Source: Membranipora membranacea (taxonomy: Eukaryota; Bryozoa; Gymnolaemata; Cheilostomatida; Membraniporidae). From it: a stretch of 64,000 bases of DNA. The position numbers were made by a program, and so were the translations under genes. Positions 23,301 to 35,300 of this stretch are shown here, piece after piece (the first letter of the stretch is position 1; each line of letters starts with the position of its first letter). The notes beneath the pieces are model-generated. The model had not been told where the DNA came from. It saw nothing but the letters and a program-made list of their open reading frames with translations, and searched no databases. The stretch lies in NCBI GenBank assembly GCA_914767715.1, contig OU612065.1, positions 40,300,001-40,364,000 on the forward strand. The letters are read 5' to 3'.

Positions 23301-26300
23301 TCATGCCCAGAGCTGAGCATGCGCAGAATGTTAACAGACTATAAACCGTTACCATTTTATATACATGCATAGGTTAACAACACAAGTGAGACACATTAGG
23401 CACATAGACAGCCTACCTTCTCCAGTTTAACGAGCCTATGTGTGGCTATTTTTGGTTCAGACTCGGAGCCAAGTAACAAACCATTCTCGTCATGTTCCTA
23501 AAACATGAGGATATTAAGCACATACAGCAGCAGCACACTGGTGAGACAAACACAGCACAGATAATCAGTTTAGAGGCAGCCAACACAAGATAAGCATGTT
23601 ATCATAATGGAACACAGCTTGTGAAGAGTTTAAACCAACCCAAAACTTTTACTCTTTCTTATTCAATACAACCTCTACCAGATCAAACATGTTACCATCG
23701 ATTTTGTTGTATGGGGAAAACTTAAATACCTGTTACCACAAAAACCACACAGAGCAGACAGAATTTATGAGAAGGAAAAATAAACTTACCAGATCTTTAT
23801 CGTTTGAGGTGCTCTTCCTGATTGCCTCATTCTGTACATGTCTGCTCATAACTCTCATCTCCTTAGGATAGGCTGAGCCGTCCTCCTGAAATACGAAAAT
23901 AGTTTATTTTTGTCAGGTCCGATATTTGATGTATGAATTTCCCAGCCTCACACAGGACGCTGCCAGTGCCAAGTAGCATATGACGTAAAACAAGAACCTG
24001 AAGGCCAAATCCAATCCAAACCCAATAGTCAAAAAACGCTACAAATCATCCAACAGTAATTACATTCTTTATGCGATTTGTTCTAGCTGAATATTCATTA
24101 ATGAGGAGGTCATCGGTAACATAAGGGTGCTGAAGTCAGGCGGACACAGCATTAAACTATATTTGCAACACCTGCTTTCTGCACTTGAACTCGGTCAAGT
24201 AGGAAGCTATCAGCACAGAGTATTAAGTACAGGCAACAAATAAACAGTAGCTACGCAGTTAACAAGATTAATATACACAGCATAGCATCTAAGAAATCTG
24301 ATGCCTTGGGGCGGTATATCAACAGTATCAGTGTTACAAGCTGTCTAACTGATAATATTCCGCTGTTATTGTTATTGAACTGCTGTTTAAGTGCTGATAT
24401 GTGAGGCTGATATGTGAGGCTGATATGCGAGGCGGATATGCGAGGCGGATATGCGATGCTTACATGGGTCGCCTCGTGTGGCTCGTTATCCTCAAACTGT
24501 ATCTGAACTCGCTGCTGACGCTGCTCCTCCCATAGAGAGGGGTGGAAGCTCTGATTATCGTCTCCTCCGTAAGAATCTACAGGGTCCATACGCTGCTGAG
24601 GCAGCAGGTAACACGTCAGGCAGCGACGCTGCGTCTCGAGATCTATCGCTGACTGTAGTCTTATCAATGCTTTAGACTGTGAAAAGAAATTTTATTTGGT
24701 TAGAATCTCAAAAGTAACACTGCCTGAAGGCTTTGTCACCGTAGTTTCAGGCTGTCTCAGTGAGCAGTCAGGTTGGAGCACACTGTAGCCTGAACGCCAA
24801 AATAGGTTCTAGGTCCCTCATCACTTGAGTGAGAAAAATACAGGGGCTTGAATAACCTGAGCCTGCCAACTGCCAAATGTGGTGATTAATCACAAACACA
24901 AAATTACCTTGAGAAAATAAAACACAAAATTGATTGATTTGATCTTTCAGTTTTTACCACACTATCAGACCAGAGACTATAGATATAATATCTATAGTCT
25001 CTGATCAGACTATAGAGCAGGCCAGAATATAATTTACAGATAGATAGGTGTGGTCAATAGATTGAATAACGGACCTAACTCAAGGAAAGGAAGAAAATAC
25101 AGCTCACTACTATATCAGTAAGATTAGAAGGGTAGGGTGGGATATCAGGCCCACACACAGAATGTATTTTTAGTATGCAAATATGGTCTTGTTGGCACAG
25201 TTAATTGAGCAATTTATCTGGATAATTGTCTGAACAACAGATATTATTACTATGAGTGTGGACTATGGTTCTTTTGAAGCTGATACACTGCTAGAGTTAT
25301 TCAATAATGGCAAGTTTGTGCACAGCTTGCGTTAAACAAACTCTTCAAAATCTTTTTAATAATTTAATTGAGTATACAGGGTTCAAAGGAGTACATAATT
25401 ATTGGTCTTACAAAAGACACCGATTTATTTTGGCTCTATTAAGATTTAGCATTACTTAGAGGTAAATGACACAAGCCCATATGGCTCATGTCTGAGTAGA
25501 GCTCGTTGTAATGAGAGTGTGTACATATATATGACTTATCCCATTAGACAATGTGATAGTGACTCTCCACTTGAGAGATCAGTGGTATATAAGTAATAAT
25601 ATGGTTCAGATATCTGATAGAGATCTGATAGTCACGCTCAGAGAGGGTCAGAATCGACTGCCTAACCCGATCAGAGCCGTGCAGTATGTGATCAGAGCTG
25701 TTAGTCTGCTCATCCAGTCACAAAATTGAGACATAAGACTCTTCCAGAGTCTCAATAGGGTGTCTGCAGGGCTCAGATTAGAACAGTAAAACACAAGGCA
25801 GGACATTGTGTGTGCATGTGTAAAATCTGTTAATATAACATCATATAACAGGTTAACTCGACTCTACAATGCAAAGCAAGTCAGCTTGCAGTGTCAATTT
25901 TGCCCTAAAACCGGAAAGGTCAGAGACTTAGAGGGGACTGATACTTGTTGTACTTGTTGACTCAGATTTTATGAAATTTGAGTGGCTCTTTTTGCAAGAA
26001 AATAGCTAACTCCTAAAATGTTGACCCTTTCAGTTGTCACTTTGATAGAGGTCATTCTCGAGGTTTACTAAACCTGTCTGATCAGCTATTAGGGGTTAAG
26101 ATTGTCAGCTGAAAACTCTTGAAAAAACCCAACAGTTTACTGTCCTGTGATAAGCAAACCCAACCCATCAGGTGTCAAATTAGAGTACGTTACAAAAGTA
26201 CACAACATTTCAAAACAACTCCACAGATTTCACTTGTCCTCGATGAGATGAAATTTCACTTAATCACAGTGCTGTTATTCAGTAATAATAATAACTGCAC

Positions 26301-29300
26301 TTCAGATGAATGGCTATGATAACAGATTGGTGTAATAAGTAAACAGTGCATAACAAATATAAGCTGCAGCCTACACTACATACATATTTAGCAGATTTAA
26401 AAATCAAACCAACACTTGAATTCAAAGAATGCTGATGGCCTACTGCTGTTAGAGTCCCTGGGCGATTAGAGATGCCTTGAAGTGCATTTATGAGTCAAAT
26501 TGTGTTACTTTCCCTTTTAGAATGTTAGCTACATGAATACTCTTTTTCAATGTTGAACGAACAAGTCAAATTTGTTTGAAATGATTTCAAAACAAGAGGA
26601 GTTAAAAAGATGAGACATGCTGATTGGGCATTGTTATCGGTGCTAACACAGTCACAGATCTCTGGCCAGGGTTGGGCGTTATTATCTTCTGTGTAACAAT
26701 AAATAAATCAAACACTCGCTGGCTGATCACGCAGAATAATGTGGGCTCTGATACTAAGGAGAGCTTGTTTTGGCGATCTGTTTTGACTGGGTGAGCTCGA
26801 CACGTTTGAAAATAGATTTTAGATAACTATAGCATGGCTAAAGACAATCTAGACACAAATTTTTATATAATTTGACACGCCCAAATATTGAAAATTAGCC
26901 CATTTGGGGCAGAAAATGTGCCAATCAGGCATCGGACATCATTCAGGCAGGTGGCAGAGCGTGAAGAAGAATTCGTTAATTGCTGAAAATGACTGCCAGG
27001 TTGGCAAACAACTCACACAAGCCCGACGACGGCCACCAGTTAAGTGGTCAAGTGTAACCAAAAAACATTCTCAGGCAGTTACTACTAAGCACGTAGACCG
27101 TTACTGTTTAACATTTTTAAAGCTTTTCTGAGCTGACAATAAATTATTCCACACAAGGAATTTAGAATGCGTACAGATCAAATCGTTTATACTACTGGTA
27201 ATTGAGCTATCAATCTGCTGGGTTCTGAGAATTCATAAACCATTAACATCTTATCCAGATTTAAAATAGAGACTTGTATGGAAATTTACGCACATTTACC
27301 ACAGTGGTAGCTTCAAATGCAAATCCAGAGTATGGGAACTTGACTTACATCATGATTTAAATTAACATAATTTTCTATTTTAATAATTTTATGTCATGGA
27401 AAGGATTATAAGTTTAACTTGCCAACTAGCTACTACACAATTTGGCATAATGTCCACATGCTCCAACGATTCAATGGATACTGGGACACTTTTTTCCCTA
27501 TCGATGGCAAAGTTACATAATGGTAGATACGACTAGTTTTCCTCTGGGAGTAAACTAATCCTTGATAGAATGATGCATTTATCAAATTCAATTTCTGAAC
27601 TTAAACACGGGTAACCAAACCCCCAATAACCAGAACCTTACTGAGAAATCAGTACTGCCTGCCGCGCCCAGTCCTGGCTCTCAGCATGGCTGTATTACAA
27701 ACTGACCTGATTTTCTGCGAGCCACAGAGCTTGTAACTCTTTGAGATTCATGAGACTATAAGGCAGAGTTTTTATTTCGTTATCACTGAGAGTGAGAACT
27801 CGTAACCTGGGTATCCTCCCTATCTCATCAGGTAAGTATGTCAGCTTATTACTTCTCACTGTAATACAAATAATGTACCACGTATATCACATAAGGCCTA
27901 GGTCTGCATAGAACAGGAAGAGCAGAGCAATCACCCTTTTACCTATGCCAGGTAAGTTTACTGGTCGCAAGTGTGGTTGATGCTTAGGATCTGAGAGTTT
28001 GCGATTGCCAATTTGCTACGGGTGTGTTCAGATTGGACGACTTTGTAAACATCTTGAATCACAGAATCATTAGAATTCCTCCTGACTCTGGTCCCTCACT
28101 CATGTGTCGACTTACCAGACAGTACAGTGAGACCGGAGCAGCTGCCGAGCTCACAGGGTATATCGGAGAGGAAGTTCTCGTCAGCGATTAGAGTCCTCAG
28201 GTGTCTGAGTAATCCTATAGTAGGAGGTATCTCCTCCAGATCGTTAGCGCTCACATCCAGCTCGGAGAGGGAGACGAGGCTGTAAGGTAAAAAAAAGTCA
28301 GGCGTCAGTTACACTTTCACTATGGTTCCGTGCTTCGATTTTGTGGTTCACTCCAATTTCGAATGGTTAGAATCCAGTGGATTCTAACCATTCCCATGAT
28401 GAGAAAAACATGAAAAGGATCTGCCACGGCCAGGACTTGAACCCCAGGCTCCCTCTTGTAATCCCTTTAATGGCATCGTGTGCAAGCGCCTAACCATTCA
28501 GCCACACCGCCATTCAGGCAGTCTTTCGAATAAACACGGTATGAATATTCCGTCCAAAAAGTCATTCGTCACAATCGGAATTTGATTTTAATGCCATTTC
28601 CATGGGGCGATTACAAAATCGAACCTTGGAAACATAGTGAATATGTGTTATCTTTTCAGAGTTTGTATTGATGGTGCATCCTGGGGGATGTGTAACATGG
28701 TGAGGGTATGAGCAGATAGGACTGTAGTGTAGCCATCTCAGAACATATGTACAAGGTATGTATGGTGTAACTCTGCGGGACTACAACAACTCATCACAGC
28801 CAAATGCAAACACGGTCAACTAGGTGAGAAGAAACTGTGCAGCAGGATGTCAGGTCCATTTAACATCTACCCCGTTTCCAGGCCATTCAAGATCACCTCT
28901 CTGAACTTGGCAACGATTTATTATAATGGGAATTTTTGCCATCTACCCTCCCAAACATACACTATGTGATGCTGTTAGTTAGTCATTATATGCTCCTGAA
29001 TGAGTAAATAATGTGCCATGTCACATTCAAACACAGCAATCAACATCATCGTAAAATCTATGATTAAGAATCACAACTGCATAGAAATGCAACTTGAGTG
29101 TTGACAGCATCACAATGTATACAAAAGGGAATTTATATTGTTTTACACATGTTTGAAATCGGCAACACTTTCCACAACCTTCAACTTACAATCTCAGGAC
29201 CGACAATAGAGATAGGGGTTTGAAATGTGTACGTATTATCGCTGACAACAGTAATCAAAGTGCATATCTGCTGTTCAAAGTTAAACTTAATTTCACTTTA

Positions 29301-32300
29301 TGGAGGTCAATGATGCTTCACATCAACGCTGATAAAACTGGAATCGGTGACAGATCTCAAGTCAGCGCAAATTCAAGTGCTCTCAAAGTTCAATCACTCG
29401 ATGGAAAGTGGGAGTCTCTGCATTGTTCTAGTGGCCTATATACTACATTCTACATTACATATACTAGGTTGTATGGAATGAGGATGGGCACCCATTGTAA
29501 GTCATGATTTTTTCTTCAAAACAAGTCGCAGTAGTTTTACATTTTGAGTTCAGTCCAAAAAACAGACAAATAAATCAGACAAAACCGTGACTGCTCTTCG
29601 CTCATGTTTTTTATCCGCAAAACAGTCCACATCCTTCATTAACTTGACAAGAACAAAACCCCATACTGTATTTTCGATTAGCCTCGAGCAATTAGGGATT
29701 GACCGGCGCTTGGCCAACACAGGTTATTCCTGTTCTTAATTTGATTGTGGTCAATCTCTCCAGCCATTGTCTTACTCCTTTACTCATTTATCTTCAGCAA
29801 CTGACTTGTAAAATCTAATTCTAACAGTTGGCCAGCAAGCTCAATGACTAATAAAAAAAGATTTGGAGTGGCTGCACCCTTTGATGTTCAATAATAAGTA
29901 TTGAACAGCTGCTGTGTACCAATAATAAGTGCTGCTGCTCACAACATACCCAGGCCAAACACAGGTAAGGTTCTCAAGCTGCTGTTTAGGCTTGTAAAAT
30001 GTGAATTACATTAATGAGTTAACTTTTACAATAAGTCAATGTCCAGGGTCCCATTCACTCATTGTGTAGGCCTGGTGTATTGACTTTGTGGCTTTGTTCC
30101 AATGTTTTTAACAAACTGTTGGGAGTTTTTAGGTGTCTGGAGGCTTTTTCCAGTTGAACTATCCCACTTAAAGTTCTGACACAGTCGTCACAGGTAATTT
30201 ATATAGTTTAAAATATATTTTGCGGTTTGATATCAGTTCATCAGGTAATGAATGTGATTGATTTTATTGCATAATCTCTGATAGATCATCTCCTAGCTGT
30301 ACCTGGGAAAGGTTCTACTAGTATAAAGTTGGCCTCGTTCTTCACTGTTTACGCTTTTAGTTAATCATCTGACAGCAACGGAACATGATGGCTGGACTTT
30401 GTTTTGAAAGCCTCCATCGTATGAGTGAGAAATTAGCTATGATTATGCTAAAGAAGAGATGGTAGCCACTGTCATGTCTTGCCCTGCCCTCTATCTCCCA
30501 TCAGAGAAAGAACACAGACTTATTGTTGTAATAATCTGCCTGACAGTGAGAGGACAGGCCACAAAGGTTTTGGCAAATAAGCAAAACATTCCGATAAGTT
30601 TAGATCTGGCGCACGTAGCATCTCGCAGCCATCCTTACATTAAGCGCTCATTGCATTATGTAAGACCAAAGGGTTTCAGACTAAGTTCTGTTGCAAGGTA
30701 AAGGATGGGGGTTTGACTCACCCTCCGATAGAAGAAGGCAGGGAGACTAGCTGGTTGTCGTCCACTTTGAGTGTAGTTATATTACTGAGCCTGCCGATAC
30801 TGAGAGGTAAAACTTTAAGTAGATTAGTCGAGAGGTGAAGGTCGCTGAGTGAAATACAACCATCGATTTCATCTGGTAACTCGCCGATTCTGTTCTTACA
30901 TGCATCGAAATACATCAAATGTTTCAGGTTACCGATCTCCTATAAAATTAAAGAGGGAAATAATATATAAACATGTGTACTGAGATGAACTGATGTAACT
31001 AGGGCCTAGCATAGGGCAGCATAGTGAGAGATAGACTGAGTTTCTATAATAACACTGTGGGTTTGTGAGTTGTTTGTACGTACACTATACTAACGGGTGG
31101 AGAGAATCACTAGCTGGACATTGTGAAGCCTAACTTCACCAGTACTATCCAAGGATCATCAGAGGAAACCCTCATATAATTAGGTCAGTAATAACTTCCT
31201 CTGGTCAAAAGGCCCCATATCCTGGGAGGTAAGTCTCTGCTTTCTAATCAGACCAGGGATTGGTGACTACATATTATGAGTTGAGCGGTTGTAGTTGGTT
31301 ATAATCTCAATAAGCGATTCAAGAACATGCTGGGATAGATCAAGATGCAAGTTGACTCTTCTATCCCGCTAATAACCGTTAGAACATGCACTAATTATTA
31401 GCCTGTAACCCTATAAGGGTTGTTATCTGAGAGGATTAAGCGTATGATTAAAGAGAGGTGGCACTCATGTACATTCCAGTTCACACTATTTAACTAAGGA
31501 ACCCAGCAATCTGGTTCATCCGTGCAAGGTCTCCTCTCTCTCTATCGTAGTAAAACACCGGTACATAGGTGTTCATGCTTAGTACATGACAATGCGGATT
31601 GTGATCGACAGGTATGATAGGTAATATTTGCAAGTATGGGGTGATTGACATTACGATAAACGATGAAATTTCACTTTTTGGCTTTGGGTGGTGATTACAG
31701 TTATTGAGGATCAATCTGCCTATGATTCATGACAAATGATATCATAACTCAGACAAACTATTGATTGTAAAGAGTCAGTATGCCTCACTTTTCCAATAAA
31801 ATCCTGCTAATGCGATAGTCCAAACCTCGATTAAACCCATCTTTGGATACAGAGGGTCTTTGTGTCCTTTATTTGCTACGAAACAATATCACAACACCCC
31901 CCTGTGTGTTTAGTATTGAAACAGCTACATCTGATACTGTTAACAATATTGTATCTCTTCTAAGCTTTCCGCAACCACGCTATCCGAGCAATCCCTGCAG
32001 CTCCAAACAGCCTCAGGCTCAACAGTGACAAACATCTGCAGACGGTTTGCCTGGGCGAGTGCACGAAAAAAACACTAGCCTGGTGGTGGCGATGTGTTTA
32101 ACCTCGGTCACCGCTGAGATACAGGGATTAATTCTGCGAAAACATTCTAGAATCTAGATGAAAGGAACTTCTGAGGTTTCCACGCTTTCGGTTATTGTGG
32201 TAACATAAGATTAATGCGCCCATGTTTGCATAATCGGGATTAACGCTGCCTCTATTGTACTAAATCACAAATCACAGTTGTCTTTACAAAGTTTATCTAT

Positions 32301-35300
32301 TACAAATTTACCTATAAAATGCCTAAGGTTTCCCCTTTTCACTACATGCATTGAACTAGAGCTGGCCATGTAACACTATACAGTACCTTGGGAACGCTTG
32401 TGATTTGGTTTGAGTCACACCACAGCTCTAAGAGATTCCGCAAAGTCCCGACGACGCTACCGGGCTAGAAAAAGAACAGAATAGCAGAGTTATTACAGAA
32501 GAGGACATGTGTGTAACCAGCACCATGGATACAGGATGGGATGTGTATTTACTATCTAATAAATAGATAACCCTCTAATAATAACAAATCAGGCTATAAC
32601 TATCACTGCCACATTCTCATTTTCGGTTCTATCCTACCAGATGTTACATCACTTCTGGGTCCATGACCAGAAACAGAGCCAGACATTGTCAATCACTATG
32701 TGTGGAAGCACTTAGAGTCAATTTGATACGCCAGGTAAAAATGTGGACAATTTGATACGCCAGGTAAAAATGTGGACAATTTGATATGCCAGGTAAAATG
32801 TGGACAATTTGATACGCCAGGTAAAATGTGGACGATTTGTAGTCAAATTTGTTCAAGTGTAAACCCGACACTTTTCCAATCCTAGAGAAACAGTCTCAGA
32901 GGTAAATCTGTCCTGAGCAGCGCAGCCAGGTAAAACGTGAACCTAAGTCTGATTACAGCTTCGTACAAGCTAGTCATGATTTACCTGGTCTGCTCCTTCA
33001 CAAGAATTAATGGGTCTAAATTTTGATTTCAGTGATTTATGGACTGTGGCTCACCCTACACTAAAATAGAACTCATATAATTAGTGAGAATATAAATCAC
33101 AGCTCATAGCCATGTGATACAGAGACACCCATTGCTAATATTAAGGCCAACTCATATCTGACTATCCTACACACAACCGAGTCTGCTTCTAGCTAGTCAA
33201 GGTTCTAATTGGTCCTACCGATTTTATTAGCTACTTATATTTAAGCTTCATGTATTTTAGTGAAATTTGGTTTCCGATCACAATCATAATATATATAAAA
33301 TTATATTGAGGCTAGTAGGGTTTTTTGAGTATTTATATGATTATAGATTCAATCTTGACAAGCTAAGTCTGTCAAGAGTATCCGAGGATGGAAGCAGTAA
33401 TGGGCCTTTTTCTACTAAAATGAGTAGATATTCACACATTGTGAGAATAATTGCTCTAGATTAATGGAGATTATCAGCTTATCCTATCGTTGGCCTGACT
33501 AAGGTTAACTTATTCCTACTATACTATCTGAAGTAGCCAATCAGATACAGTGAATAGAGATAAGTAGGTTTATGCAGTAATTAGAGTCCCAAATCGCCTG
33601 ATCCATATATTGTCACTTGGAAAAATGAATAGTAGCCTGAGACGAATCTCTGGCACAGTACTGCTCACAGATTTGTCTGCCATCTATAATAGATACCCTT
33701 ACACTCAGAAGGCAGACCTAATTTGTGACACCCCATGGCTTGTGTTTGGTCAGAGCAATGAGTGCATCGATTAAATTAAATTTAATTTAATAAGCATTGT
33801 TTTCCCTATTCTCAGGTACCGCTGTGTGGATCACAGAGAAGATTTCCTGTTGGTATAAGTCGCTTCTCTCGCTCTATGGACAGGACGGTGTGGAAGAGGG
33901 AGGACAGCTGCTGCTGTGTGTGAGCTGCACCACATCCTGCAGGGATAATCCTAACCACCATGAATCTGCAGCAGGCAGAGAGGTTATTGTACATGTATTT
34001 TAAGTAAAGCCGTTGATAAAAGGGTCGGTAGATAGGGGATGTAAATCTATGTTAATCCTGGACACATACCAACTCAGTAAACTCGTTACAGCCAATGTCG
34101 AGCCTCTCCAGTTCTGTGAGTCGAGAGAGTGAATGAGGTAGTGTCTTTAGATGATTCTCTCTCAGCTCTAATATCTTTAGATTAGACAACCTGGAGATAT
34201 AAGTAGATAACAAGTAAGGAAGGAGGGTCAGTCGTAATAATGACTAGTAATAATACCCTGTAATACAGTATTCCAATACAAAAACAGTGCTACAGTGAAA
34301 TACTACACAGTACACACTCCACAGTGTTATTATGTTGCCCCATATACACTTTGGGTGGAACAGCGGGCAGGAAGACATTAACTTAATGACTCTTTGTCAA
34401 ATCAAATCTACTGGAAGTCTTGAATTAGGATTTCTGCCCATTGAATGCCTCTTATAAGTGGAAGTAACTATTCAAAATCACTTTCAGCTCAAAGTCAGGT
34501 AGAATAGGTCGAGGCCCATTTTTAATATAGACTGATAAAAAGACCTTCAGCTGAGCAAACCACAAGTCATCTCAGTGTTTTGACTTCCCTTGTCAGAGTT
34601 TGGCTCACAGACAAACCTACATTCATTATAAGCAGGCAGGATTTCTAGCTTTCTACTGTGATCTAGCAGTGATAATCAAATAGAATTTATATATATTTGA
34701 ATGAACTTTTCCATTCTTATCATGTTAGCCAATTAATTGGGTTAATAATAGGGTATATATAATTTAAAAGTACATCAATCGTTTCGCCATGTGATGGAGG
34801 TCTAGTGGGAGAAGATGTCCATAATCTCACATTTACATAAAGTGTGCAACACAAGATTGAGAGCAAAGATATTAGTCATGAAAATTACTGATTTTCTATA
34901 GAGCTATCATCAATCTACAGTATACACAGTGAATTTTGACTGACATTGCTTTGTTTCATAGTGACATCTCTATGGCAGGTGGTTGGCAGCTAGACATAAT
35001 ATAAATGATAATATAAGGATGAGAGACTGTCACAAAGAAAGCTGCTGGCATAGCTACTCACCTGCCAAAGTTACCAGGTAGCCACTCTAGGAAACAGTCA
35101 TTGAGACATACTTGTGTTAAGTTGAGAAGCTGAGTAAAGCCCTCTGGTAACCTGGAGAATAATGAGGACAAAGTTGTATTAAGTGGTCAGAGACGCTAAA
35201 ATTAAACTCACATCTGTTTTTGAAGAAGTAATACAAAACATTTATTAGACAATCTTAGTTTCCGGTAGTTTTGGATGTTGCAGTGCATCAAGTGAACAAT

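Noticed and set aside
24251-24460. Extension of LAP exon 10 beyond 24464
   Set aside because: The frame stays open by chance through a short 12-bp-type repeat. The GTAAGC donor at 24463-24458 and phase agreement with exon 11 support ending the exon at 24464.
28425-28516. Possible tRNA-Ser/Leu gene on the minus strand
   Set aside because: A and B boxes are present, but acceptor-stem ends do not pair and the context is intronic and repeat-like. A SINE head fits better.
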